NCBI GenBank assembly: GCA_907165135.1 | Contig: OU015567.1 | Coordinates: 1,493,001-1,557,000, forward strand | Direction of reading: 5' to 3' | DNA length: 64,000 nt | From: Oikopleura dioica | Lineage: Eukaryota > Chordata > Appendicularia > Copelata > Oikopleuridae | Part shown: positions 1 to 12,907 of the stretch, in pieces | Position numbering within the stretch: position 1 is the first letter of the stretch | How the letters are laid out: every line of letters begins with the position of its first letter | Program-made: the position numbers and the translations under genes | The notes under the pieces: generated by a model | What the model saw: only the letters and a program-made list of their open reading frames with translations | The model's database searches: none | Told to the model about the DNA's origin: nothing

Positions 1-1236
1 GGGTCTCTTGAAAACACTAGAATTTAGAGTAAATTTGGCAAGAGTCAATTTGGCTCGACATTTACTCACCCAAAGATTGAAGAGTCTCTTGTTTCGAGCA
101 AAAATGGATTCCAAAGTCAGAATTTATACTCGACAGAAGAAGACTTGTTTATACAATTAATTCCTTGAAAATGATATTTATTCAGATCGTCAAATAAGTG
201 TGGCAAAGACGTAGATTGATCATCCTTTCGTCATAAATCAGGCATCACAAGTCAAGATCAGCGTTTGGAAGGCTGCGAGGGTCAGATTCTTCTCTCCATG
301 ATCAGCTGAGATCAGCCAAGTGAGCCGGGAGAGAGAAAAGTAATTGCAAGGGGGCCATCATCGTTTCTTAGAAAGGCTGAGTAATCATAAATATCGAAGA
401 AATGAGAAAGACATGTGTTCAAAAATGCCCACAATCGCCTGAACCTAACTTTGAGAAACAACTGAATTTTGTACCGTCACTGCTATTAAAATTTATTCTG
501 GCCACTCTAGAACGAAACATAATTAACCAAAGCCTACTGAGATGTGGAAGTTCGAACGAGAAATAATTGATTACCCGTTGAGTCGGATTAAATACAGTAT
601 ATTCTGAGTACTGAATATTAAGTTGAGTGAGATTGGAGTGAGTTATGTAAGTTCAAACAGAGTTAATCCTGTTGTAAATCAACCTTTTTCCTGTCAGTGG
701 AAAAGCGATTCAATCAGCGCGGCGATAGACTTGGAAACGCTTGAAATTTGACGTAGAAACGTGGCTGGAACGTTCAGGGGAAGATTCGACGTACGAATGA
801 TTTATTTTCTCACGTTCTTGAATCTTACACTTTTGTTCAGTAGTAGATATTCAAATCAGGAGCGAATGAATAGTTGAAAAAGCTGCAAAAAATACGTTTT
901 ACAAGTTGTTCTTTTGTAAGACTCATTAACAGCATGTTTTGGAATCGTATGACTGCACATGTGTTAATATTCTAAACTTGTACGATGAACCATGTAACCA
1001 GCTCGTCTGCGAAACTAGTGCAGCATTACTTATGCTCTAAAGATCGTCTGGCAGAAATTATCTTTGTTCAACATCAATAAAATCGTGGATCTTTGATTTA
1101 ACCCCACATTGGATCAAACTCCATGTTTAATTCCGATAATGGAACCTCTATTCTCTCTGTACGAGTCCATTCCAAAAATACCACTTGATTCAGAGTAAAA
1201 GATCGAGAGAACACAAAGTTTCGTGTGTTCCTTGTT
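1..1236. other. 5' intergenic region
   Basis: I see no convincing coding exon here. The stretch is AT-rich with no long open frame and no recognisable RNA gene. An AATAAA-like hexamer lies near 1076. The region may contain the 3' end or non-coding flank of a gene outside the window. Confidence 0.4.
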
Positions 1237-1658
1237 TCAAGCGCTTTCCTGGGCAATGAAAACACTCACATCAGCCCAGAGGAATGTCACGGCACAGGCG
1301 ATCGCGGCGTTTGAGACGAGATTGATTGAAATCAACGAGGATCCAAAAATGATGTGCGATAGGAAAATGCTCATGTATTCTTCTATGTAGTCGGCTATCT
1401 CGATTGATGACATTTTTAACGCGACAATTACTCTAAAAATCATTTTCTTCGTCCTTTTCTTAATTTTTATTACTTACATATGATAAAACAAAGCAGAAAA
1501 AACCGCCATGAGTCATGGCCCATGACCAAAAACACACTCCATTTTCTCCATTTCCCATTTCTGACCGACCCAAGAACAAACATAATCAAGGCAAAAAGCT
1601 CAAGAAACAAATGCGCCCACGAAAAAGCCAACGATTTACTTTCTATCCACGGTGCCAT
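1237..1658 (-). CDS. Small four-helix membrane protein (MARVEL-like topology)
   Basis: Two exons on the minus strand, 1658-1478 and 1430-1237, joined across a 47-nt intron (gtaagt...ttagag). They close in frame to a 124-residue protein beginning MAPWIESKSLAF. It holds four hydrophobic segments (near residues 10-30, 45-65, 80-100 and 105-120) separated by short polar loops, with no signal peptide. That layout is like MARVEL/MAL-type tetraspan proteins of vesicle membranes, but no diagnostic motif is visible, so the family is only a suggestion. The exon 2 acceptor must be the second AG (ttttagag), because the first would create an in-frame stop. It is transcribed in the same direction as histone H4 and lies just downstream of it. 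Confidence 0.6.
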
Positions 1659-1789
1659 TTTTATTCTCTCTATTTTAGATGAGAAAATCTCCGTGGAATT
1701 TTCATTTTGAAATTTTGAGACTGATATTTACTGAGTCGAGTAAATAATTGGAAGTTCAAATGGTTACGTAACGCATAATTCAAATTTGT

Positions 1790-1805
1790 GGCCCTAAAAA
1801 GGGCC
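1790..1805 (-). terminator. Histone mRNA 3' stem-loop of H4
   Basis: A 16-nt perfect hairpin (minus-strand GGCCCTTTTTAGGGCC) lies 24 nt downstream of the H4 stop codon. It fits the metazoan SLBP-binding consensus of replication-dependent histone mRNAs, which end by U7-guided cleavage rather than polyadenylation. Confidence 0.95.
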
Positions 1806-1828
1806 AGTTTTGGGTTGTTTTTTTCTTC

Positions 1829-2880
<1,052 letters not shown>

Positions 2881-2952
2881 GCCAGCGCGCGGCGGGGTTG
2901 TCTCCCGCACTGTCGGCAACTGATTTTCGCGCCAAGCGCGGCGGGTATAAAA
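2881..2952 (+). promoter_or_regulatory. H3 promoter: shared element and TATA box
   Basis: The H3 copy of the H3/H4 element (GCCAGCGCGCGGC then GGGTTGTCTCCCGCAC, 2881-2910) is followed by a TATA box, GTATAAAA at 2945-2952. The TATA box lies 66-73 nt before the H3 ATG, a distance that suits a short 5' UTR. Confidence 0.75.
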
Positions 2953-3002
2953 CGCGGCGCCGAGCGCTACTCCTTATTCATTTTCAAAAAGCAAAAACTT
3001 GA

Positions 3003-3428
<426 letters not shown>

Positions 3429-3455
3429 ACGCGACTTCAAACTCGATCAAAAAAT

Positions 3456-3471
3456 GGCCCTTTTCAGGGCC
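3456..3471 (+). terminator. Histone mRNA 3' stem-loop of H3
   Basis: Perfect 6-bp stem hairpin GGCCCTTTTCAGGGCC, 27 nt after the H3 stop. The loop differs by one base (C for T) from the other three copies in the cluster. Confidence 0.95.
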
Positions 3472-3597
3472 ACAAATCCTTAAAACTAGCTCTGACTTCC
3501 TTTTAGCAGTTTTTGATGTATTCGACTTTCTCTAGAATTTTGTTTTTGGTGGAATTGATTTTCAAAGCGAAAATTAGTTTTAACCCTTCAAGAAAAA

Positions 3598-4891
3598 TGC
3601 TAACCGAAATTATCTTTTCCGACGGCTCGTCTGGTACTTATGAAAATTCCTTCTTAGAGGAGAATTATCCCTTTTTCAAAACTTTATTCGAATTTGACGA
3701 GGCAGAGTCAAGGTTTGATTCGTAAAAAAACAAAAACAAACGTGAGTTTTCAGTGAAACTGAAAGTTTTTTCGACGATTTGGAGCCCTGCACAAAAGTTG
3801 CTTTGCCGATGAAAATGGTCACATTTGAAATTCTGGACTTTTCGGAATGGGAAGTTGAGCCTTTTCTTGATTTTGTCGGCATGGTAAGACAGTCAAACTC
3901 GCTGGAGCTGCTGAGGAATGAGATTTTCTACCTTCAGGCGAGGATTCAAAGGGATTGGAAATCAGCTTTTCTTTGATTTCTTGTTCATTTTTAATCAATA
4001 AGAATCCAAACTTATGGTTGAAGATGTGATCAAAGACGTTTTCAGCGACTCAGACTTGATAAAAGAATGGTTGTTCGAGGAAACAGTCAAAGTAGCCAAC
4101 ACGATCGAAGATGTGCTCCGTCAAATGACCCTTTTACACATGAACAAACATCTGGTCAAAATCGGATATGGATCTGTTCCGGATGATTTGAGGCGCTTCG
4201 TTCCAACCAAACTGCCAGTTGTTGACCCGAAATTTCGATATGTTAAGTTTACTCCAAGAAAGGCTTCCCTAATTTTTCGCAGGAGTAGGTTAGGGTTAGG
4301 AATCCTAACTTAGGATTGGTAGGGGTGAGCCCAACAAAAGTGATGAGTGTCAAGTGTATACTTTCTTCAAGAATAAGAAAATGGTGAACTGCGGTATCGA
4401 AATTCTAATGTAAGAAATCCTCCCTAAAAATGAAATAACTTGAAAAATTCAGGATTTTTGAACGAGAAATTTTCGATTTGCCAATGAACTGCTACAGGTC
4501 GCGATCAAAGGAATTCTCATTCAAATTAATGGATCTTCTACCCGATTATTACAAAAACTACGATATTCTCTTCAATCAACGGCGAACGCTGCGCGAACTT
4601 TACTCTCGCTACCCTGCGAAAATCGAGGAAGTAGATACCAGCAGTTACAGTGGGAACTCTCTTGCTTTTCTTGAAAACACGGAGGCGAAACAGCTTTGGA
4701 AAGTGAAGATCAGGTTTTGGAAGAAACGAGCTTTTGTGAGAAATGGAATCAAGGCAAGTCAAAAAGTTTGGGAAGAAGATAAGCTGGTTTTTCTGCTGTA
4801 CGAAGACGACGAATCGATTAAATACATTCCCTCCGGCGAATTTTTAAAGAAAGATAAATTCGTTCCTGCACCTTTCTATGGAGGTTATTAA
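3598..4891 (+). CDS. Unrecognised multi-exon protein inside the histone cluster
   Basis: Open segments on the plus strand join in frame. Exon 1 starts MLTEIIFSDGSSGTYENSFL at 3598. A short intron (gtttgattc...tttcag, about 3713-3754) leads into a segment ending near 3960. Further exons cover about 4003-4235 and 4324-4410, and the last runs from 4453 to the stop at 4891 after a clear gtaag...ttcag intron. The third exon and its boundaries are uncertain because the joins there do not follow GT-AG. The encoded protein is about 330-350 residues, acidic, mostly soluble, without signal peptide or obvious membrane segments. I do not recognise the family. It separates the H3/H4 pair from the H2A/H2B pair and is not histone-like. 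Confidence 0.55.
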
Positions 4892-4940
4892 TAAATTTTT
4901 GCATTTTCTGAAAATGGGGTTTTTGTTGATATCGATTTGT

Positions 4941-4956
4941 GGCCCTAAAAAGGGCC
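4941..4956 (-). terminator. Histone mRNA 3' stem-loop of H2A
   Basis: The same 16-nt hairpin as behind H4 (GGCCCTTTTTAGGGCC on the minus strand), 32 nt past the H2A stop codon. Confidence 0.95.
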
Positions 4957-4987
4957 GTTTTTTGAAATTCCACATGGTGAAATTTTT

Positions 4988-5617
<630 letters not shown>

Positions 5618-5980
5618 ATGGCAGCTACCAAAGGTTCCAAGAAGGCGATCGTCAAGAAAGCTCCCCCAGCCGGAGACAAGAAGAAGCGAAAGGCCAAGCG
5701 AAAGGAGTCTTACTCCATCTACATCTACAAGGTCCTCAAGCAGGTCCACCCCGACACCGGTATCTCCTCCAAGGCCATGTCCATCATGAACTCCTTCGTC
5801 TCCGACATCTTCGAGCGAATCGCCAACGAAGCCTCCCGACTTGCCAAATACAACAAAAAATCCACCATCTCCTCCCGAGAAGTCCAGACCGCCGTCCGAC
5901 TCCTCCTCCCCGGTGAATTGGCCAAGCACGCCGTCTCTGAAGGCACCAAGGCCGTCACCAAATACACCAGCTCCAAGTAA
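5618..5980 (+). CDS. H2B: Histone H2B
   Basis: Intronless 120-residue H2B. It has a Lys-rich tail, then [20 protein letters not shown] at the start of the fold, and ends [17 protein letters not shown], including the ubiquitinated lysine of the AVTKYTS motif. It forms the dimer with H2A encoded divergently. Start chosen at the first Met, 63-69 nt downstream of the TATA box. Confidence 0.98.
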   Translation: MAATKGSKKAIVKKAPPAGDKKKRKAKRKESYSIYIYKVLKQVHPDTGISSKAMSIMNSFVSDIFERIANEASRLAKYNKKSTISSREVQTAVRLLLPGELAKHAVSEGTKAVTKYTSSK

Positions 5981-6007
5981 ACTTTTTTACTTGGCTGGCT
6001 ACAAAAC

Positions 6008-6023
6008 GGCCCTTTTTAGGGCC
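6008..6023 (+). terminator. Histone mRNA 3' stem-loop of H2B
   Basis: GGCCCTTTTTAGGGCC hairpin 27 nt after the H2B stop. This is the fourth histone 3' stem-loop of the cluster. Confidence 0.95.
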
Positions 6024-6239
6024 ACAAATCTTGCTTTCTGGTCTCGCCTTCTGGGTAAAATAGAACGGAAAAGATCATTCAAAAAAGTTTATCTTAGTTT
6101 TTCATTTCCCCGGATTTAAATGGCTAATTAGCGCCCTTATGATCTTTCCATCAATTATTCAAGGTTTACCCACTCAAGGACGCTATAAAAAGAAGTGAAA
6201 TGAGTGAATATACCAAGAAAATAAAAAAGTGAAGTCAAA

Positions 6240-6482
6240 ATGCAGCTTTTTCTCACAACATTTTCTCTTTTCACCCTTATTTCTTGCCAGTTATTTCCGG
6301 CACACTTCCGACCAAAAAGACTTGAAGAACGAAATCATCTGAAAGGCAACTTTCATAGGACTGCGAGAGGAGAAGCCCCTGCTGGTAATTGAACTGATCG
6401 TTTGTTATGGTTATTTTTCACAAATTATTTTTCAGCAAATGATGCGATTTTGGATCATCTTTTTGACGAATACTTCGGCTAA
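6240..6482 (+). CDS. Small secreted peptide precursor, possibly amidated
   Basis: Two exons, 6240-6384 and 6436-6482, flank a 51-nt GT-AG intron and close in frame to 63 residues. The N-terminus MQLFLTTFSLFTLISC is a signal peptide. A Pro-Lys-Arg site lies near residue 27, and the protein ends ILDHLFDEYFG. A terminal Phe-Gly followed directly by the stop is what peptidylglycine amidation needs. A TATA box (CTATAAAAAG, 6183-6192) stands about 50 nt upstream, and AATAAA-type signals follow near 6570. Size and layout are those of a neuropeptide or peptide-hormone precursor, but no known peptide family is recognised. It was missed by ORF length cut-offs because the gene is small and split. Confidence 0.6.
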
Positions 6483-7161
6483 AGAAAACAAAGTTCAGGA
6501 ACAAAATGATGCTGAAAAAATTTCAGAAACAATAATAACTTGCTTTTGCTGATTAAAAAAAATTATAAATAAAAATTAATTGAAAATGCCTTTCGGTAAA
6601 TTCGGAAATTCAAAATTTCTCATTCTGAAATCAACGAGGAGTCATTCTTATACATTGAGTCCATTGGCTTGTGTGGAAAATTTCCACCAATAAGAAGTTT
6701 GGATTCGGCTAGCCGGCAAATGAGCAGCCGAGAAGCCACCCACGTAAAATTTGTCAATTTTTTTTTAATTCATGACATCAACTTTTCAGTTGAACTCATT
6801 TTTTAACGATTATTGCCAAGTTTCAGCGCATCTGTAAATGAACTGATAATCAAAATAAACCTTGAACTTAATCCGCGCGCTTTTTTGGCTGCATTTTCAA
6901 CTATATTTCGTTTCTTCAAATGACGTTTTGCTAAACCAACATAGTGATAGCGTTTCAACTTTGAGGCAGAAAAGTGGAGCAAGCAAACGACCGGAGAGGG
7001 GGAGATGAAAGTTGAGAAAATTCAAAAAAACTCTTGAGATTCGCCGTGGCAGGGCGAGTTGGACATCAAGTAGGCCACGTTCATGGATACTCTCTTTTCT
7101 TTGCAGGGAAAAAGGAACAGTTCTTATTTTTGATATTTTTGATATTTTTGAATAGTTTGAA
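6483..7161. other. Intergenic region with dispersed repeat
   Basis: No coding exon seen. About 6685-6765 resembles the MITE interior at about 21235-21300 (shared GGATTCGGC...GCAACCGAG-type and AAAATTTGTC blocks), so it is probably a decayed copy of that repeat. Confidence 0.45.
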
Positions 7162-7487
7162 TCAAGCTTGATTAACAGGATATCCTCCTGGACCTTGCAT
7201 ATACTTTGCTCGTTGTTGAAGATCTAAAATATTTGATAAATATTTTATCAATAAAACAAAATATAAAACACACTCGTTTGGGCAACATCAGGAGTAACTG
7301 CGGACTTATTTCCCAGTTTACGGGCTTGTCGAATCGCAAAACAAGACCCAAAGCAACCACAAAAGCAAAATCCAAGAATGCATAATAGTACTAAACCACC
7401 AAAGACACTTCCGATGATGAGGGGTACATTTACTTCTTCCTCCATCTCTCTTCTTTTATTCTCAAAATATTCGAAGGAAAGAGTCAT
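7162..7487 (-). CDS. Small single-pass membrane protein (copy 1)
   Basis: Exons 7487-7274 and 7223-7162 with a 50-nt GT-AG intron close in frame to 91 residues. An acidic/basic N-terminus (MTLSFEYFENKRREMEEE) precedes one strongly hydrophobic helix, then a Cys-rich stretch (CFCGCFGSCF), the basic AIRQARKLG and a short tail ending GGYPVNQA. The Cys-rich juxtamembrane stretch could be palmitoylated. It is paralogous to the next gene (shared LCILG...CF...RRARQ pattern). Function unknown. Confidence 0.65.
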
Positions 7488-7651
7488 TTTTCTCGATTAT
7501 TTTATGATTTTGCCAGGAAGAGCATTGAGCTGAAAACTTAAAACAACATGTTTTCTTTAGAAAGATTTCCATTGAATGTTTTCGGTCAGAAATACGTCAG
7601 TAGTACAGAGGAACAAATTCTAGATTCTTTTCAGTGATTTTATTTCTTTCT

Positions 7652-7909
7652 TCATAACAGCTCAGCTCTTGTATGAAAAACTTCTTGCGAAAATTTCCAA
7701 ATATCTTTTTGTTGCCGAGCCCGACGAGATTCAAAGCAGCATCCCGAAATACCATAAAACAAGGCTCCAAGAATGCACAATATTATCGAGATTCTTATGA
7801 CACCAATTGCTATCAAAGTTACTTTCTCAGTGTCACGGATTTCACTTTGCGTGTTTTCGAAACCAGACTTGATTTCTTCGGAGGAAAAGCCCATTATTCT
7901 CGTTTTCAA
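7652..7909 (-). CDS. Small single-pass membrane protein (copy 2)
   Basis: Single-exon 85-residue protein starting MKTRIMGFSSEEIKSGFENT. It has an N-terminal polar region with many Glu/Asp, one hydrophobic helix around residues 30-55, then CCFESRRARQQKD and a short tail. It matches the neighbouring copy in helix position and in the post-membrane Cys/Arg motif, so the two look like a tandem duplication. The tail is shorter and lacks the Gly-Pro-rich end of copy 1. Confidence 0.5.
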   Translation of the reverse strand: MKTRIMGFSSEEIKSGFENTQSEIRDTEKVTLIAIGVIRISIILCILGALFYGISGCCFESRRARQQKDIWKFSQEVFHTRAELL

Positions 7910-7936
7910 AAATTTATAATAAAAAATCTTTTATAA

Positions 7937-9671
7937 GGAATATTTCATTTGTAATAAGAAATGCGTCATTTCTATAAAGAATCGACAGACAAGCATTAAT
8001 TTTTAAATATAAATAAAAATCTTATTGGTTTCAATTTATCAATCTTAATCAATAATGAGCATTAATCTCTGAGCTTCTAGTCTAGAATAGACTGATCCCT
8101 TGAAAAAAATGCTCCTTAACCTTTTTCGTGAATATTCAACGAAATAAATAGTGGCAGATTTTTTTGTTCATTCAGAACTTAAAATCGTAACTGCCAAAAG
8201 AAGAATCAGTAACATATTGCAAACCTTATCAGCTTCAAAAAAAAGCATGGCAGCGGATTTCATCATTTAATAAAAATTTTGGTAGACGCTCGTTTTCGTA
8301 TTATAAACTCGCGCTTATCTTTTTCCGAGCACGTGTGATTCAATTCAGTTATCGAAAACAAGACCGCGTGAGACACGAATTTTCATCTCAACTTTTAACC
8401 TTGAAAAATAAGCTTTTTATAAACCCTGTTTGTTCCTGTCTCCCCAAGTTCATCTCTTCCTGAAAGCCCCTAAAGCTTATTTTATTGAAAAAAAGCTATC
8501 ACATTTCTGATTCCCTCTGATTCTGTTTTGACCTACTGTTCTGTATCTTGTTTATCAAGTCCTCGCAAAATGAACTCTTTCGGGTGGATTTGGGGAGGTA
8601 ACTCCATCCCCACCTGGATCTTGCGAATCCTTGTCGATGGGACCTTAGTCATCCGACCTTTTCAGGATTAGTAGCGCCAAGGCGTAGCTGAGTACTCGCG
8701 CGTGTTCAGGCGGCGCGCGCGAGCCAAAAGAAGGTACCGCGCGCGGTTTACCGTTCCCGATCCCGGTTATCGTCACGCTCTATTGCCCAAGTAAATACGA
8801 ACAACCCGTTTCTGAAGGGATTTGTTTTGTTGTCTTTTTTATATTGTCGAAGGGGCAGAAGAAGGATCGAGGAAACTAGAGATTTGAATCGTCAATCTTC
8901 AGTTTTTTTTTTGTAAAAAAAGGTATTTTTTCGTCATTTACCGATTTTTTTTGCTCCTCAAACGGATCAATTTCAGAATTTTAAAATAATCAAAAGAAAA
9001 TTTTTGTCAAAAAATTTTTAGAAAAAGGTTGCTTTGTTTTTTCTTCATGAAAAAACCTCTATTTTTGTGCAGTTGGTCTCAGATTTGACCCTTACTTCGG
9101 TCAAAGATTGAGGATATCCGATCGGCCGAGTACCAGATATCGCATAAGTCAAATTTAGCCGCTAAGCCGCCGATCTAAGGCTGTGTAATGTGAAAGGATT
9201 GGCCTTGTAAGAATTTGAATTAAGAAGGTATCATGCTAATTTTCACGATTTTTCTCCCCCTCGGAAACAAAAAGACGGAAAAAAAGCGAAGGGTTAATAT
9301 AATAATTTCCTTTTTGATGAGTTGAAAATGATCTGCTACGAAGAAAGCCGCAGTCTCATCCATAAGCCAAACACTGATCCGGATAGAAACGGCTTCCATC
9401 TCATAACTAAATTTTGATTTGTAAAAACTCCTCGCCGGATTTTCGCTAGATTCCCTACCAGATCATCTCGGTCTGATAACGGCTCAATTAATCAATACCG
9501 TTAATTTATCAGAACTTATTGATATCGAAGAAAGCTCTAAGCTAAAGGGTGTTCATTCGAAAAGAGACGGTTATTTTTTTGTAGTCAGATTAAGGGACTT
9601 TGTTTTCACTGTCTTTATTTCAAGCGATTTTTCTTTTCGAATTCGACATCCTTCTAGACCAGGTCATCGCT
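7937..9671. other. Gene-poor region
   Basis: No supported gene. A GC-rich block at about 8570-8790 stands out from its AT-rich surroundings. It contains a short hairpin (TGGGGAGG...CCATCCCCA) and several GCGCGCG runs. I cannot assign it to a known RNA class. Confidence 0.4.
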
Positions 9672-9913
9672 GGGCTCGACAACCTGTGTTGAAAGCCTGA
9701 GTCAGGGTCTGAAAGAACTGAAATGAAAAGCCGCGCAGCGGCTTTTTCAAAGTCGAAGCCGCAAAGCAGCTTCGCCACAATTTATCATAAATTAAAATGG
9801 AAATATTAGCGAAGCCGCTTAGCGCGGCTTCGTTTTTGAAAAAGCCGCTGCGCAGCTTTTCTTTTCAGTGATTGAAGACCCTGACTCAGGTTTTCTTCAC
9901 AGGCTGCTGAGTG
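9672..9913. mobile_element. MITE of the CCTGACTCAGG family
   Basis: Terminal inverted repeats run from 9672 (GGGCTCGACAACCTGTGT...CCTGAGTCAGGGTC) and end at about 9913 (GACCCTGACTCAGG...CACAGGCTGCTGAG). The interior is filled with AGCCGC...GCGGCT hairpins. No ORF, so non-autonomous. Related ends recur at 11195-11302, 11886-11932, 12908-13554, 14780-14950, 43343-43504 and 45988-46033. Confidence 0.7.
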
Positions 9914-9972
9914 TAGGGTCAGTGGTCTCCCGGAAGAATGAAGAAAAATTTCTCATTTTTAAATCTTTTGTA

Positions 9973-10019
9973 GTGACACCCTTATTTGACAAATTAAAAT
10001 AAGGGCGTCGCAGCACTTC
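9973..10019. repeat. Short inverted repeat with GTGACACCCTTA ends
   Basis: AGTGACACCCTTATTT and its near reverse complement AAATAAGGGCGTCGCAGCACT form a stem with a short loop. The same GTGAYACCCTTA motif recurs at 16029 (reverse), 20651, 22796 and 23653. Confidence 0.45.
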
Positions 10020-11194
10020 GAAAAGATGAAAGCATTTTTGGCCGGAAAATAGATTTGAGTCATAGTTGTTACTTGATTTGTTATTTGTCTTGCTTTGGAA
10101 CTTAGTTCGCGCAACCGAGTTTTGGGGTCACGTGCTTATCGCTCAGCCTGGCAGAGTTTAGAAGGCAGCTTTTGGGTACGGATTCTCCCAGAGAGATTGA
10201 TTTTTCCAAGTTCTTTCTCTGTAAAGAAGTATTCTGTATTCGTAAGCTTCTTTTTCGATGTCAAGAAAGTTCAGAACCTTCTTCTTCTTCAGTTTTTTTC
10301 GGAGTTGAGGTTGAAAGGTAATATAAGCGACTCTTGGCAAGAAACTCAAAAGCCGCTTGTTATCCTGCGTGGACAGTACAATCCCGAAAAAGTCCGAAAA
10401 CGAACAATTTCAGACAGAATAAGATTTTTGCTTTGAAAAAAAGAAATTGAACGAAAAATTCTAAATGCGCATAAATTCACGAAAAAAGCGCGCCTATCCG
10501 GCCCGCAGAAGTTTGATTTTCTTTTTTTTTCTCACGGAATTAATTTTTGAAAATTTTCGAATTTTTAATTAACCGGAAGTGTCGCGCGCCAACGTGCGCT
10601 ACTTTGTATGTTTCGGTAGTAATAAGCTCGGGAAGAGGCAAATCATACGTGCATTGCGACTATGCTGACGAATCCGCTCTAGAATCATAAAAATGAAATT
10701 TTTAATGCTTCTTTTTTAAGAAAAAAAAAAGCATCTTGTACATTTGTCAGATAGAAAAAAATAAGGTCTAGTCGGCATTTACCGAGGTACAGGCCCTTAA
10801 GAACCGCTCGAGTAATTCTTGAGATAATCGAGAATAACCACACACGTGGGCAACCCTTAACACGTCTAACTACAGATAAAACAACGTCCTTCAAAATTTA
10901 AATTCGTGTTTTTTTTTGTTAATTCAAATGGCTCTACCCTTAATTCTACTTTGAGCTATTTTGCTGAGTGGATTTTACGGTATAAAAAAAGAACCTTCTT
11001 TTCGGGAAATTTAAAAGACTTCCTAAATTTACACGGAGTTCGGATTTTATCATTTAGAGGCGCATGCATTCGAGACTTTCCGTTTTGAAGCTTATGCAAG
11101 TGGCCACCTGATGCACGAGTGACTCCTAATCGCCTCGGCGAACTATGGTTCCGTGGGGATACACGTTTTTCTTCATGAATGAAAAATGTCTTAA
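10020..11194. other. Gene-poor region
   Basis: Several short open frames are present but none has splice support, codon bias or recognisable content. I see no gene. Confidence 0.35.
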
Positions 11195-11302
11195 AAATAA
11201 AAAAGAGTCGCTTTGTGGCTTCATTTTTGAAAAAGCCGCTTCGCGGCTTTTCATATTAATACTACAAAACCTGACTCAGGGTTTCTCCACAGGTTGTCGA
11301 GC
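11195..11302. mobile_element. Partial CCTGACTCAGG-family element
   Basis: It contains the AAAAAGCCGCTTCGCGGCTTTT hairpin core and a right end CCTGACTCAGGG...CACAGGTTGTCGAGC. The left terminus is degenerate. Confidence 0.5.
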
Positions 11303-12783
11303 AAAATATTTGAAAATAAGATGCATTTTTGGATGAAATAAATTGTCGATGATCTATCAATTTTAACATTCTAAAAAATTGTACTTACTCTAAAATTTGC
11401 GCCCTCGAGAGCGTCGGAAAAAGCACTGAAGAGAGTTTGAGTATGAAAAAGGGAGGTAGAATAGAAAGTGGCCGCCTCTTGAGGGGCAACAATTTTCGTT
11501 CTTATTTTGCGGCTTTGATGGACACTTGGCCAGCCGGAGCTGGAACGGTGTGTTCAAGAGCTTGATTTGCCAAAATCGGAAGTTTTTGGTCTTCAAGGAT
11601 TGTTGACTCATCTTTACTGTACTTTTTCTCGCTGTAAAAATGTCGAAGTATTGCTCTCATTTTCGATTGCGCAAATTTTCGACTTCCGCAAATTTTAGAA
11701 CCTTACTAATAGATATTCAAATCGAAATCCCCGGGTCATCCCTTTTTCTGACCCGAGTCTGTCCAGCTCTACGTTGCGGTATTCGACCTACTAGCCCTGT
11801 ACCAGGATCGGGCAATTAGAACACCCATTTTTTAAACTTCGATAAAACAATATTCTTCCTGATTTTGGCTCAAAACCTGTAAATAAAACCTGAGTCAAGT
11901 TTTCAAGGTTTTCTACAAAGGTTACCGAGCCTTGCCCAAAAAAGGTGGAAAATATGAGTAATAAATATTCCTCCCTTTGTGAAACTCGTGGAGAAAAGTG
12001 ACCTCATGCATAACTTTGCCACATCGTTTCTAGTTGTTGTTGACGCCCACAAAAAAACTTCCGTGTCTCCAACTGAAAAGGTTAATTACTTTGGAATGTG
12101 GGCAGCTAATGTCTTTAATCTTCAGAGAATGCGCACCTACAAGTTCAAGTTCGGATTTCTTGCGAAATTTTCGTGAAGCAAAACACCAATTGACTTTTTT
12201 CGCGAAAACGAAAGGGTGTTTCTTTCCGAGTAAAACCGGTAATCGCGTCAAGTTCGAGTTGGTCTTACCGCCTCTACCGGTTAGTCTTTTATTCTCTTTT
12301 CACACTACAATTATGAGAAGACGGAAAGGAAAGACATTTTTCTTTTTGATAAAAAAATTTTCCGTTGAACTAAAAGTTAATTTAAGAAGATGAGTAATCA
12401 AAAATATAAATTCAAAATATGCGGTTTTGGTTCCTTAGCTCGCTCTGATATTCAAAAGAGCAGCATAATTGTTGGGTTAGAATGCACCCGTTATCTGACC
12501 CAACGAAATTGCATTTTTCGGCCCTTCTCTGAAGGATCATAAGGCTGCCGCGAAATTCATGAGCTCAAGTATTTTTGACGTTTGTAATCTGTGAGAAGCA
12601 TTTTTTAATGAAAGGCAATTGAACCGCTTTCTGAGCCTGATTAGTGAGCCAAAAAGGGCTAGAATGCAACATTTTTCACGATGCAAAAAGTTGGAGCGAA
12701 ATTGAGGAGGTGGCCTTTTTTGAGCAGAGCGAGAAAATTGGCTCTTTTCGGCGAAGGTTTAATTTTTTATGCTTTCTTTTTTT
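11303..12783. other. Gene-poor region
   Basis: No supported gene. A decayed CCTGAGTCA...GGTTACCGAGCC end of the MITE family lies at 11886-11932. Confidence 0.35.
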
Positions 12784-12901
12784 TAACAAAAATATAATAA
12801 ATAGTAAAATAATAAAATAATAAATAATAAAGAAATAAAAATAATAACTTATAAAATAATAAAAATAATAGAATAAAAGAATAATTTAAAAATAAAATAA
12901 A
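12784..12901. repeat. AATAAA-type simple repeat
   Basis: Low-complexity tract built from AATAAT and AAATAA units. It directly abuts the left end of the composite element at 12908. Confidence 0.8.
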
Positions 12902-12907
12902 AAGTTC

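Noticed and set aside
8570-8790. 5S rRNA, tRNA or spliceosomal RNA gene
   Set aside because: No internal promoter boxes, tRNA cloverleaf or Sm-site pattern could be matched by eye.
11390-12393. Several 60-120-codon frames on both strands
   Set aside because: They overlap one another, lack motifs and are interrupted by repeat fragments.
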